Origin: Legionella taurinensis
GTDB lineage: Bacteria > Pseudomonadota > Gammaproteobacteria > Legionellales > Legionellaceae
Assembly: GCF_900452865.1 (NCBI RefSeq)
Contig: NZ_UGOZ01000001.1
Coordinates: forward strand, 1,798,001 to 1,862,000
Length of the DNA stretch: 64,000 nt
Reading direction: 5' to 3'
Under the pieces are notes generated by a model. That model searched no databases. It was given only the letters and a program-made list of their open reading frames with translations, and was not told the DNA's origin. How positions within the stretch are numbered: position 1 is the stretch's first letter; each line of letters starts with the position of its first letter. Both the position numbers and the translations under genes were made by a program. Positions 54,977-63,878 of the stretch are shown here, piece by piece.

Positions 54977-55378
54977 ATGATGATTAAAAAAGCCCTCCCG
55001 CTGATTCTTTTAACCACAACCGCCTTTGCCAGCGGCGGTAGCGAGGCCTCGGCGGCCAGCACTGATTTATCCGCGCAGGGTATAAGTCAGGTCGTTGATG
55101 GCAGCGCCAACCTGTTTGCTGCAGCCAGTCAATTGGTGATTGTTGCGGTAAAAACTGTCGGCGATGTCACTTACATCAGCCTGAAGGCGGCCGGCCAATC
55201 CGCCGTGACAACCATTCAGGTCTCAAGCCATGTCGCAGGACACAGTCTGCTCGCAGCCGGTCAATGGGTCAGAGTAGTCACCACCGGCACCGGCATTATC
55301 TTAACCTCTGCTGGACGTTTGATTGCCTATGTTCCCAATGAACTCGGGAAATCGTTCCTTTTCAGCAGTCAAATTTAA
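54977..55378 (+). CDS. Small secreted Ala/Ser-rich protein
   Basis: 133 residues from the ATG at 54977, with TTGGAGAC upstream. The signal peptide is MMIKKALPLILLTTTAFASG. The mature part consists of short amphipathic segments with recurring Val/Thr/Ser/Ala pattern (VDGSANLFAAASQLVIV, AGQSAVTTIQVSSHVAG, GTGIILTSAGRLIAYV). No family recognised. It starts 10 bp before the DUF2145 gene and is likely co-expressed. Confidence 0.6.
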   Translation: MMIKKALPLILLTTTAFASGGSEASAASTDLSAQGISQVVDGSANLFAAASQLVIVAVKTVGDVTYISLKAAGQSAVTTIQVSSHVAGHSLLAAGQWVRVVTTGTGIILTSAGRLIAYVPNELGKSFLFSSQI

Positions 55379-55388
55379 GGCTTAACCG

Positions 55389-56195
55389 ATGACTAAATTA
55401 GCCCAATTAACAGCCTGGTTGATGTTTTTCGGCAGCACAACCAGCACCCTCGCTGGAACTGTCTGTAAAAATGACAACGCCACGGTGGATGATTTTTACA
55501 ATGCCAGCCGCACATCGCTCGCCGTTTCAAAAACACTGGATCACAGCGGGGCGAAAGTCGCCTTGTTGGCCCGGGTGGGGTCAGATTTGAGCCGCTACGG
55601 GCTCCGTTACAGTCATGTGGCCTTTGTGGTAAAAAATTATCCCGGTCAACCGGGCAAATGGACGGTGATTCATTTGTTAAATGAATGCAACAGACCCACC
55701 TCCTCGCTGTATGCTCAGGGATTGATGAACTTCTTCATGGATAATCTATACAGTCAGGAGTATCAAATCACCATTCCCGATCAACGCCTGCAGGCTCGAC
55801 TGTATGAAGCCCTTAAACCTACGCTTATTGAGCGCCTGCATAGCAACCAATACAGCATGATTGCCTACCCTTATTCAAGCCGGTATCAAAACTCCAACCA
55901 ATGGGTTCTGGAAATGGTAGCAGATACCGATAATCCCAACGCTCGCCACACAAGGCAATCGGCTCAGGATTTTCTGCAAAGGACAGGTTATCAACCGTCA
56001 ATGGTTACCATCACTGCGACGGCCAGACTCGGCGTTTCGCTAACCAATGCCGCTATCCGGTTTAATGATCACCCTGACATTGAAAACCGGACGCATCGCT
56101 ATTCCATTGTCAGCGTGGATTCGGTAATCGCCTATCTGCACAGGAGAGGACACCTGCAAGTGGTACAGGCAGACACCAAAAGGCGCATTAATTAA
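55389..56195 (+). CDS. DUF2145-family secreted protein
   Basis: 268 residues with signal peptide (LTAWLMFFGSTTSTLAG). Family marks: KVALLARVGSDLSRYGLRYSHVAFVVK and WTVIHLLNECN, then YRTPYS-like YSMIAYPYSSRYQNSNQWVLEM. The conserved RYSHVAF / HLLNEC / NQWVLE pattern recalls papain-like NlpC-type amidase folds with Cys and His, although activity is not shown. Periplasmic by inference. It lies between the small secreted protein and the acyltransferase gene. Confidence 0.75.
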   Translation: MTKLAQLTAWLMFFGSTTSTLAGTVCKNDNATVDDFYNASRTSLAVSKTLDHSGAKVALLARVGSDLSRYGLRYSHVAFVVKNYPGQPGKWTVIHLLNECNRPTSSLYAQGLMNFFMDNLYSQEYQITIPDQRLQARLYEALKPTLIERLHSNQYSMIAYPYSSRYQNSNQWVLEMVADTDNPNARHTRQSAQDFLQRTGYQPSMVTITATARLGVSLTNAAIRFNDHPDIENRTHRYSIVSVDSVIAYLHRRGHLQVVQADTKRRIN

Positions 56196-56266
56196 TACCT
56201 TATCGGTATGAATAGTATTAATCAACGTATAAGATATAATTTTGTTATCCCTTTCTGGAGACAATA

Positions 56267-59200
56267 ATGAAGTTAAGCCAAATCAAAGGATTTTACCCCT
56301 ACCTCTTTCTGGTGTTTTTTAATACCTTCATTGATTTAGGTCACAAAATTCTATTGCAGGACACGCTTTACCAAACTGCGGACGGTTCCGCCTACACGGT
56401 CCTTTCCGCCATCATCAACGCGTTGATCCTGCTGCCCTATCTGATGCTGTTTACACCGTCAGGATTTATTGCTGACAAATACTCCAAGGCGCGGGTATTG
56501 CAGGTCACCGCGGCAGCCGCCATCCCCCTCACCGTGTTAGCCACCTGGTGTTATTTTACCGGCTTTTTCTGGGGGGCATTTGCTCTGACCTTACTGCTCG
56601 CAGTCCAAAGCGCCTTGAATTCTCCGGCCAAATACGGCTATATCAAAGAGGTGTTTGGTAAGGAACAGCTCTCGCAGGCTAATGCCATTGTCCAGACATT
56701 GACAATCATTGCCATTCTGGGGGCAACCTTTGCGTTTACTTCCATTTTCAGTTATTACGTCAATGCCGCCGGTTTGCAACACAGCAACGACAAAAGCCTG
56801 CTGCTTAAGGCCTTTGCCCCAGCCGGCTTTTTGATTGTCTTATTTTCAATTTTTGAAACCCTGATGAGCTTTCGCCTAATCAGGAAAGACGCCGTTGACC
56901 CGCAATCGACATACCATCCCGCCAATTATTTTACCGGCCACTATCTTAAATCCTACTTAAACAAAACCCTGCATCCACCGGTTATTTTGACCTGCATCAT
57001 CGGCCTGTCCGTATTCTGGGCGGTCAATCAGGTGCTGTTGGCCAGTTACGGGGCTTTTTTGAAAGAACACATCGGCAATGTCAGCGTGATGTTTGCCCAG
57101 GGATCCCTGGCCTTGGGCGGTATTGGTATCCTGTTGGGCGCTTTATACGCGGGAAAAGTATCGAAGGGGTTTGTAGAAACCGGATTAATCCCGGTTGCCA
57201 CCTTAGGCATTGCTGTTGGCCTTTTTATTCTGCCTCACCTCACCAGCCAATGGGGTATTGTTCTACTCTTTCTCGGCTATGGTTTTTTTGGGGGCATGTT
57301 AATTGTCCCCCTGAATGCGTTAATTCAGTTTAATGCGCCGCGTCAGGAAAACGGCAAGGTGTTGTCGGCCAACAACTTTTTACAAAATGCATTCATGTTG
57401 TCTTTTTTAGGCTTAACCGTTGGTGCGGGCCTCGCTGGAATCGACAGCCGGGTTTTACTCTATTCGCTGTTTATCATCGCCTCCGCAGGCGCCCTCTACA
57501 CCTTAGTGACGATGCCACAATCGCTGGTGCGTTACGTGCTTTACTTCATTACCTCCCAGTTTTACCGTCTAAGTGTCTACGAGCTCGATAATTTACCTTC
57601 TTCCGGCGGCGTGTTGCTGCTGGGTAATCATGTCAGTTTCATCGACTGGGCCATTTTACAGATTGCCTGCCCGCGCCCTATTCGTTTTGTCATGGAGCGC
57701 TCCATCTACGAAACCTGGTATCTGAACTGGATTCTTAAACAATTCAACGTGATTCCCATCGCCCGGGGTGCAAGCCAGGACGCTCTGGTAGAAATCAATC
57801 AGGCTTTGAATGCCGGAGAGGTGGTCGCTCTTTTTCCTGAAGGACGGCTGACTAAAAACGGGCAGATGGGTCTTTTTCGCAGCGGCTTTGAGCGCAGTGC
57901 GATGAATGCCAATGCCGTGATTATTCCCTTTTATCTCCATGGCCTGTGGGGTTCAAAAGTGTCCTATGGTCATCGCTACAGTAAAAAAATCAAAAGTGGT
58001 CATCATCGCCGCATTACTCTCGTTTACGGGAAGGCCCTGCCGATTTCCAGCAACGCCAAAGCAGTGAAGCAGAAAGTGACTGAATTATCCATCAAAGCCT
58101 GGAAATACCACATTGAAGCCATCGGCTGCCTGCAGGACGAATGGCTTTATCAGGTTAAAAAAAATCCTTCTCAAACCGCCATTATCGAAGAAAATGGCCG
58201 GGAAATATCCACACACCAACTGCTTGGAACGGTATTGTGGGTTAATCGACAACTGAAAAAGAGACTGATGCACCAGCACCATGTGGGTATTCTTCTACCC
58301 ACCAGTACTGCCGGAGTGGTCGCAAATTTAAGTCTGCTGACACTGGGTAAGGTTCTGGTTAATCTTAACTTTACAACCGGTGAACCCGCACTTGAGTCTG
58401 CCATTCGTCAGGCCTCGCTGACGACAATCCTCACATCCAGGCTGTTTTTAAGGAAACTGAGCGACCGGGGCCTTGCCCTGGAAAAAGCACTGGCCCCCTG
58501 TGAACTCATCTATCTCGAAGATCTCCTTTCAAATCGCCGCGCAGTCCTGCCGGGGTATATTCTGCTGGCGAAGGCATTACCGGCAGCTCTCGTTAAATTC
58601 TTTTTCATTCGGGCGACAGCCAGCCAAAGCATCGCGGCAATTCTGTTTAGCAGTGGCAGTGAAGGTGAACCGAAAGGGGTTAAGCTGACCCAGGCTAATC
58701 TGTTAAGCAATATTAATCAGGTGGCCACCGTATTGAGCCTGCAGGAAGACGATGTCCTGATTAATGCGCTGCCTCTTTTCCATGCCTTTGGTTTAACGGT
58801 AACCACACTCATGCCCTTGCTGAAAGGCATCCCCATGGTGTGTTACCCGGATCCTACCAAATCCTTAGTCATTGCCAAATTAATCTGCAAATACCGCGTC
58901 ACCCTCTTCTGCTCAACCTCCAGTTTACTCGGCCTCTATGCACGCAATGCTTCCGTGCATCCGCAGATGCTGCGCTCAGTACGCATGGTGGTTGCCGGGG
59001 CTGAAAAATTGTCGCCTGGGGTTTGCAACGCCTTTAAAGAAAAATTCAATCTTGAAATTTATGAAGGATATGGCGCAACGGAAGTGGCGCCGGTGGCGAG
59101 CTGCAATTTACCTGACGTGATTTCAACCCAGGATTGGCACATTCATCAGGCTCACAAGCCAGGTACTGTGGGCCTTCCGCTGCCAGGCTGTGCGTTTCGC

Positions 59201-59725
59201 GTCGTGGATCCCGTGACATTCAAGGATTTACCTCTGGGTGAAGACGGTCTGGTGTTGATTGGCGGCACTCAGGTGATGGACAGTTATTTAAACCAGCCTG
59301 AAAAAACGGAAGCGGTTCTGATTCACGAGGACAATTACACCTGGTATAAAACCGGCGATAAAGGGCATTTAGACCAGGATGGGTTTCTCACCATTGTCGA
59401 CCGTTACTCCCGATTTGCCAAAATTGGCGGTGAAATGATGAGCTTAAGTCAGGTCGAACAGGCCTGGCAGCAAGCACTCGACGGCAACGAAGTCGAATTG
59501 ATGGCCCTCGCCTTACCCGATGATAAAAAAGGGGAAGAACTGGCTCTGCTTTATTGCGCCCCTCTCTCTGAAAATGAATTGAGACAGCATCTGCTTGCGA
59601 CCGACTTGCCCAAAATCATGCTGCCGGGATTCATCCGGCAAATGGCGGAATTGCCCAAACTGGGTAATGGCAAACGGGATTATGTGACCGCCAAACAGTG
59701 GCTGCAGGCGCAGCGTGCCACCTGA
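56267..59725 (+). CDS. aas: Aas-type fusion: lysophospholipid flippase, acyltransferase and acyl-ACP/CoA synthetase
   Basis: 1152 residues in three parts. Residues 1-420 are an MFS transporter of the LplT type (about 12 membrane segments). Residues 440-620 are a PlsC acyltransferase with LLLGNHVSFIDWAIL and ALFPEGRLTKNGQMGLF. Residues 640-1145 are an AMP-binding synthetase with AILFSSGSEGEPKGVKLT, YEGYGATEVAPV, WYKTGDKGHLDQDGFL and GKRDYVTAK. The protein would bring lysophospholipids to the inner leaflet and re-acylate them. Full length. Confidence 0.92.
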   Translation: MKLSQIKGFYPYLFLVFFNTFIDLGHKILLQDTLYQTADGSAYTVLSAIINALILLPYLMLFTPSGFIADKYSKARVLQVTAAAAIPLTVLATWCYFTGFFWGAFALTLLLAVQSALNSPAKYGYIKEVFGKEQLSQANAIVQTLTIIAILGATFAFTSIFSYYVNAAGLQHSNDKSLLLKAFAPAGFLIVLFSIFETLMSFRLIRKDAVDPQSTYHPANYFTGHYLKSYLNKTLHPPVILTCIIGLSVFWAVNQVLLASYGAFLKEHIGNVSVMFAQGSLALGGIGILLGALYAGKVSKGFVETGLIPVATLGIAVGLFILPHLTSQWGIVLLFLGYGFFGGMLIVPLNALIQFNAPRQENGKVLSANNFLQNAFMLSFLGLTVGAGLAGIDSRVLLYSLFIIASAGALYTLVTMPQSLVRYVLYFITSQFYRLSVYELDNLPSSGGVLLLGNHVSFIDWAILQIACPRPIRFVMERSIYETWYLNWILKQFNVIPIARGASQDALVEINQALNAGEVVALFPEGRLTKNGQMGLFRSGFERSAMNANAVIIPFYLHGLWGSKVSYGHRYSKKIKSGHHRRITLVYGKALPISSNAKAVKQKVTELSIKAWKYHIEAIGCLQDEWLYQVKKNPSQTAIIEENGREISTHQLLGTVLWVNRQLKKRLMHQHHVGILLPTSTAGVVANLSLLTLGKVLVNLNFTTGEPALESAIRQASLTTILTSRLFLRKLSDRGLALEKALAPCELIYLEDLLSNRRAVLPGYILLAKALPAALVKFFFIRATASQSIAAILFSSGSEGEPKGVKLTQANLLSNINQVATVLSLQEDDVLINALPLFHAFGLTVTTLMPLLKGIPMVCYPDPTKSLVIAKLICKYRVTLFCSTSSLLGLYARNASVHPQMLRSVRMVVAGAEKLSPGVCNAFKEKFNLEIYEGYGATEVAPVASCNLPDVISTQDWHIHQAHKPGTVGLPLPGCAFRVVDPVTFKDLPLGEDGLVLIGGTQVMDSYLNQPEKTEAVLIHEDNYTWYKTGDKGHLDQDGFLTIVDRYSRFAKIGGEMMSLSQVEQAWQQALDGNEVELMALALPDDKKGEELALLYCAPLSENELRQHLLATDLPKIMLPGFIRQMAELPKLGNGKRDYVTAKQWLQAQRAT

Positions 59726-59747
59726 GGGACCTGCCGCGGCCCCTCAA

Positions 59748-60497
59748 TTACTCTTCGGGGATTTGTCGTTTCAAGTTGTCGAAAATACGTGGGACCCAGG
59801 GTCTCATGGCAATAATTAAGGCCGTGCCATGGCGTTTATCGATAGGCACATCCACTGTATCGCGGCAGCGCTTAACGAATTCATTGGCGGTGTTATGCAG
59901 GGTTTGCTGGAAAATCCGGTTGTCCTGCTCGCTCAGCATGCCGCTGCGTACCAGAAAAAGTTCCGTTGGCTTTTCAAATTGACAGTCAAAAAAATCATCC
60001 TGGATGGTCTGCTGAAAAAACCGCTGGATAGGCCCGTCCGCAATCCAGTGAAAATCAGGTGCAATCAGGCGCTTGAAGCGATTCCCCGGCTGCAATTCAA
60101 TGATTTTCATTTTATCAAGTTTCGCCGCATAACGGATTAACTCATGCTCGGAAATGGTATAAAAGCGGAGAATATCCTCAAACGTCCAATGATTAAGCAC
60201 ACAAATAGCCACCAGCAGTAACCTTAACTCACTGACCAGTTCCTTTTCCTGATTTTCAGTCAAATGCACAATTAATTTTTTATCTTTCTGAAGCAGTTCA
60301 AACACTTCCGATAAGGACAAATTCAGGCAGGCGCAAATCGATTGCAGGCGGCTTAAATTGGCATCCTGCTGACTGAACAGGCGTTTAATACTGGCCTCAG
60401 ACAGGGATAATTTCTGAGCCAGCGTTTTGTAAGTAAGTCCCTGGGCTTTCAGTTGCTTTTTCAAAATTGAAAATAAATCAGAAATCTGGTCGGTCAT
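59748..60497 (-). CDS. XRE-type helix-turn-helix regulator with large C-terminal domain
   Basis: 249 residues. The N-terminal HTH is LTYKTLAQKLSLSEASIKRLFS (residues about 21-42), followed by LSRLQSICACLNLSLSEVFELL. The remaining 180 residues are helical and unrecognised; they could bind a ligand. It converges with aas at 22 bp. Targets are unknown. Confidence 0.78.
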   Translation of the reverse strand: MTDQISDLFSILKKQLKAQGLTYKTLAQKLSLSEASIKRLFSQQDANLSRLQSICACLNLSLSEVFELLQKDKKLIVHLTENQEKELVSELRLLLVAICVLNHWTFEDILRFYTISEHELIRYAAKLDKMKIIELQPGNRFKRLIAPDFHWIADGPIQRFFQQTIQDDFFDCQFEKPTELFLVRSGMLSEQDNRIFQQTLHNTANEFVKRCRDTVDVPIDKRHGTALIIAMRPWVPRIFDNLKRQIPEE

Positions 60498-60613
60498 GAT
60501 GCTTAGGCTCCAATAAGACCTGATCAGTCTACCTGTTTTTGTAAAATAAATCGCTCAATGGATGCTCTCATGCTATAGTCAGTCGTTAAGGGATTGATGA
60601 TTAAGGAGAATCA

Positions 60614-61015
60614 ATGAACAGACCGTCTTATTCCATTCCATTGTTACTGATCCTGCTCCTCATGGCCAAGGGCGTTTTCGCTGTCGATCCTGCTTCGTTT
60701 AAAGCCTGTTATGACAAAGCAGCCACCACCTTAGCCATTCACGAGTGCGCCAATCAGGAATACACTTATTATGACAAAATATTAAACAACACCTACCGCT
60801 CGCTCTCCACCATGCTATCCAAAGACAACAAGGCGGCTCTCATCAGCGCTCAAAAAGCCTGGCTGGATTTCCGCGCCAAAGAGTGCAAATTCACCGGTTT
60901 GCAACACGAAGGCGGCTCCATGCAGGCCATTGACGAGGTGGATTGCTACAACACATTAAACAAACGGCGTATTGACGATTTAAACGAGTACATCAAAGCC
61001 TTTGGTGAACAATAG
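60614..61015 (+). CDS. LprI-like (DUF1311) secreted protein
   Basis: 133 residues. Signal peptide MNRPSYSIPLLLILLLMAKG to about residue 23. The mature part has KACYDKAATTLAIHECANQEYTYYDKILNNTY and KAWLDFRAKECKF with four cysteines in the pattern of DUF1311, a family that includes lysozyme inhibitors such as LprI. GGAG precedes the ATG. Confidence 0.85.
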   Translation: MNRPSYSIPLLLILLLMAKGVFAVDPASFKACYDKAATTLAIHECANQEYTYYDKILNNTYRSLSTMLSKDNKAALISAQKAWLDFRAKECKFTGLQHEGGSMQAIDEVDCYNTLNKRRIDDLNEYIKAFGEQ

Positions 61016-61024
61016 CCGATTTCT

Positions 61025-61420
61025 TTAAAGGGTCATGGGAGAGGGGTGGTTTTCCTCAGCACTCTCCCGACGGTATTCTTTCGACTCCTGACTCGTAAGG
61101 ACAAGACAGCTTTCAATGGCGTCAGGCTCAAATGACAAATCGCCGCGGTAAACACGCGTAACACCGGTTTTCAGCAACTCAAGACGGGATTGCTGCTCGC
61201 TGGTTAACCGCACCTTAAAGCAAATCGCTACGTGATGATTGTCCCGAGGCACACACTCAGGGGCGGTATAGAAATGCCGGTAGATGTTTTTAGCGGTCAA
61301 GTAAGTCCATAAATGCCCACTCTCCTTCATCTTTTCCAGATTTCGCGGACGTTCAACCCAGGGAATATAAAAGCAGCCTTGGTCCTGAGGGGCTACTTCT
61401 GCGGATTTTTTAAATAACAT
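61025..61420 (-). CDS. Unrecognised soluble protein
   Basis: 131 residues; AAGGAG sits eight bases before the ATG. Soluble, no signal peptide. Marks that may help a search: CFYIPWVERPRNLEKM, CVPRDNHHVAICFKVRLT and GVTRVYRGDLSFEPDAI. The last is worded like proteins that report on a substrate or partner, but no family is evident. It converges with the LprI gene (9 bp) and is divergent from the gene at 61516. Confidence 0.55.
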   Translation of the reverse strand: MLFKKSAEVAPQDQGCFYIPWVERPRNLEKMKESGHLWTYLTAKNIYRHFYTAPECVPRDNHHVAICFKVRLTSEQQSRLELLKTGVTRVYRGDLSFEPDAIESCLVLTSQESKEYRRESAEENHPSPMTL

Positions 61421-61447
61421 GGCAACTCCTTGTGCTTATTTTCTGCA

Positions 61448-61480
61448 GTTAATACGCAGTTAATCTTTATATCATATGAT
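61448..61480 (+). promoter_or_regulatory. PmrA-like box with -10 element
   Basis: GTTAATACG-CA-GTTAATCTT: two exact TTAAT cores six bases apart (11-bp period), the layout of PmrA sites in Legionella. TATGAT follows at 61475-61480, ten bases after the second core, where a -10 would be in a PmrA-activated promoter. The ATG of the downstream gene is at 61516. Confidence 0.6.
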
Positions 61481-61515
61481 TACCCACAATGAATAACTTT
61501 CTTTCTTTGTGATTT

Positions 61516-62685
61516 ATGAAAAGCCAAAATGATTTAAGTGCTCTGTTGCGTGGGGATTTTGAGATCCTTAAATGCAGAGCACAGAGCGACGTGGGATTTT
61601 ATCACCGCACCGGCATTCTTTCGTTTATCGATTCACTGCAAAAGCACCTGGATTTGAACCGTTTTATGAGCCCTGACCAATTAATCAGTGCCCTCGCAAT
61701 CCTTGAAAACATCGAAATCAATACCTCCAAATTCCGTTTTATGCACGAGTTACTCAACCATGAACGGTACCGTTTATTGCACGACATTGTACCGGATGCC
61801 CCCAAGGCTTCGGGTGGTCTTAAATGCCCTTACGTCAGCCTCGTTGCGACGCTGCGGAAGCTGCATTGTGTTTTGCTAGGCCAATTGGAACTCTCGCTTG
61901 TTCATATTGCCAGAGAATTGCCTGTGAGCAAGGTTGATTATGAACAAAGCATGCTGGACGAATCCCAGGCTTTTCACGATTTGGAAAACACAAGCAAAGC
62001 CCCGCATTTACCGGACAAATCGACATCGGTAAAGGATTTTGCCCGCCGCAGTGTGACGTTATATGGAACGGTGGTGTACCCATTACACAGTAACAATGAC
62101 AAGGATCCGGCCATTATTCAAGCCATTCAAGGATTTGGAAACAACACCAGCATTGACTATGAAGGAACGCCTGCCAATAAACTTTACCAGTTCGGCGGCC
62201 AATTCCTTGAGGCGATTATGCTCAATGAATTCAGCCATACCACTGAATTTAAACAGTCGGGTAAACAGGGAATACAACCCGGTCTGGTCAAAGGCCATAT
62301 TAACTGGACGAAAGTAAACAGTAAAATAGTCGGTCAGGTCACGCTTGATGTACTGACTTTCAACCAATGCGATCTTGACAACAAGGACGCCATGCCAACA
62401 TTTTATGCCATAGGCAGCGATGGGATTTCCTTACTGGAAATCAATGACGATGAACTGGAGCTCGTGAATAAACGTTGCACTGATGAAGTCAGCCGCGCTA
62501 CCAACGGTCAGGTCGTTCCAATTTGTACCTTATCCGCAACACTGTCCATGCCAGTGGATACCACCACAGGCAAGCATTACCTTAAGGTGAGCGCTTTCAC
62601 TGTGCGATTTAATACCGACGAACTGCGCTCAACCCGTGAATACGATTTCAGGAAAGCCTTTGGGAACCGAAACGATTTCTGTTAA
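61516..62685 (+). CDS. Unrecognised protein behind a PmrA-like box; effector candidate
   Basis: 389 residues, soluble, no signal peptide. The N-terminal 155 residues are helical (LSFIDSLQKHLDLNRFMS, LISALAILENIEI); the rest is rich in strands (VTLYGTVVYPL, HINWTKVNSKIVGQVTLDVLTF, YAIGSDGISLLEI). No motif recognised. Candidate status rests on the upstream box and its neighbourhood. Confidence 0.6.
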   Translation: MKSQNDLSALLRGDFEILKCRAQSDVGFYHRTGILSFIDSLQKHLDLNRFMSPDQLISALAILENIEINTSKFRFMHELLNHERYRLLHDIVPDAPKASGGLKCPYVSLVATLRKLHCVLLGQLELSLVHIARELPVSKVDYEQSMLDESQAFHDLENTSKAPHLPDKSTSVKDFARRSVTLYGTVVYPLHSNNDKDPAIIQAIQGFGNNTSIDYEGTPANKLYQFGGQFLEAIMLNEFSHTTEFKQSGKQGIQPGLVKGHINWTKVNSKIVGQVTLDVLTFNQCDLDNKDAMPTFYAIGSDGISLLEINDDELELVNKRCTDEVSRATNGQVVPICTLSATLSMPVDTTTGKHYLKVSAFTVRFNTDELRSTREYDFRKAFGNRNDFC

Positions 62686-62693
62686 CGCCTGAC

Positions 62694-63824
62694 TTACCCT
62701 TTCCCTGAACGAGTGTGCGACGAGGTTAGCTCACTGTCTGCCTCGCTTGGTCTCGGATCATCGGCGTGCTTAAATACACCGACATGGGATAACTGCCTGG
62801 CAGAAACTCGATCGCTCGCTTTAGGCGTTACATCCTCCTTGAGCGCGTTGACCTCTTCCCGATCATGCCGTTTGGCTTTTTCCTTGCCTTTAGCCGTGGG
62901 CGGTCCTTCAAATTCCTCATCCTCTGCTTCAGGGCTTTGTTGAGAAGCAGAATCCAAGTCGCTGGTGATGTCGTCCTCGGACACATCCAATTCGTCTGCA
63001 AGCGTCTCAAAACGCTCTAAATCAACAATGGCTTCGGAAAAAAGAGAAAGTTCTGCTTTGACACTGGCACTGATTGTTTCGGGAAAATACTTCGCCAGCG
63101 TGCGCCTGCCCACAGCGACGGGGAAATCGATTTCTATCAGGTATTCCCCATCGTCTCCCTGAATCAGGGCGCCGGTTTCTTCTTCATACACCCGTGAGAG
63201 AGCAAAATTCTGCGGGCTTAACTTGGGCCTGACTAACAGTTCCGAGCGGAGACTGTTTTCACGGGCATCGAGGTAATGCAGGAGTTCCTTTTCAAAGAGC
63301 GGAAAATCACTTTCATTGATTCGTAGGGTTACGATTTCTTTTTGTTTATAAAATTTAGACGATAAATACTCATCCAGGTTGCTATACATGGCCCTAAAGC
63401 GTGTCGCCTCAGTCTGGCTATGAAACAAAACCCCTTTACCCACAGTGGCCTTGCTGGCTTCGTCATCATCAGTGACCAACCATAATTTAACCAGAGGACC
63501 GGCATAATTGCTTTGGGCATTTTTCTTCATCTGCGGTTGTTTTGCACTGTCTATGCCTTCATAGAAGCGGCCATTGTTTTTACCCACATTGGCAATCCCA
63601 TTATGAATTTCCTTGACGGTATGCGTGCTAATATTCATTAAAGTCAGGCTGGGATTTACCATGCCTTTGCTGAATCCAGCCCCCGCCAGTGCAACCATGG
63701 GCGCGGCCTTAAGCAGTTTTTGTGACGCCGAAACCAAATCGCTGACTTCCCGGTCCCTGAATCGTTGACGTTGCGTATTTTCATTAAGCCATGCCGTGCT
63801 TAAGTACACTTCTACCATTTTCAT
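62694..63824 (-). CDS. Unrecognised protein with acidic low-complexity tail; effector candidate
   Basis: 376 residues. Residues 1-260 are globular without a recognised motif (MVALAGAGFSKGMVNPSL, KLWLVTDDDEASKATVGKG, IVTLRINESDFPLFEKELL). From about 265 the chain is disordered, first Asp/Glu/Ser-rich (DVSEDDITSDLDSASQQSP), then with a basic patch (KGKEKAKRHDREE). No signal peptide. It converges with the gene at 61516, 8 bp apart. An unusual repeat lies upstream of it. Confidence 0.6.
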   Translation of the reverse strand: MKMVEVYLSTAWLNENTQRQRFRDREVSDLVSASQKLLKAAPMVALAGAGFSKGMVNPSLTLMNISTHTVKEIHNGIANVGKNNGRFYEGIDSAKQPQMKKNAQSNYAGPLVKLWLVTDDDEASKATVGKGVLFHSQTEATRFRAMYSNLDEYLSSKFYKQKEIVTLRINESDFPLFEKELLHYLDARENSLRSELLVRPKLSPQNFALSRVYEEETGALIQGDDGEYLIEIDFPVAVGRRTLAKYFPETISASVKAELSLFSEAIVDLERFETLADELDVSEDDITSDLDSASQQSPEAEDEEFEGPPTAKGKEKAKRHDREEVNALKEDVTPKASDRVSARQLSHVGVFKHADDPRPSEADSELTSSHTRSGKG

Positions 63825-63845
63825 GAGGATACCCTTTAAAATAAC

Positions 63846-63878
63846 TGTATAAATTTAATTATACATGTATAAATTTAA
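63846..63878. repeat. Direct repeat with internal dyad upstream of the 62694-63824 gene
   Basis: TGTATAAATTTAA occurs twice, 20 bp apart, separated by TTATACA, so that TGTATAA and TTATACA also form dyads. It begins about 20 bp upstream of the start at 63824. The 20-bp period puts both copies on nearly the same helix face, as in operators. The regulator is unknown. Confidence 0.45.

Noticed and set aside
59723..59746. Hairpin TGAGGG/CCCTCA after aas as a terminator
   Set aside because: Only six pairs, a 12-base loop and no T-tract.
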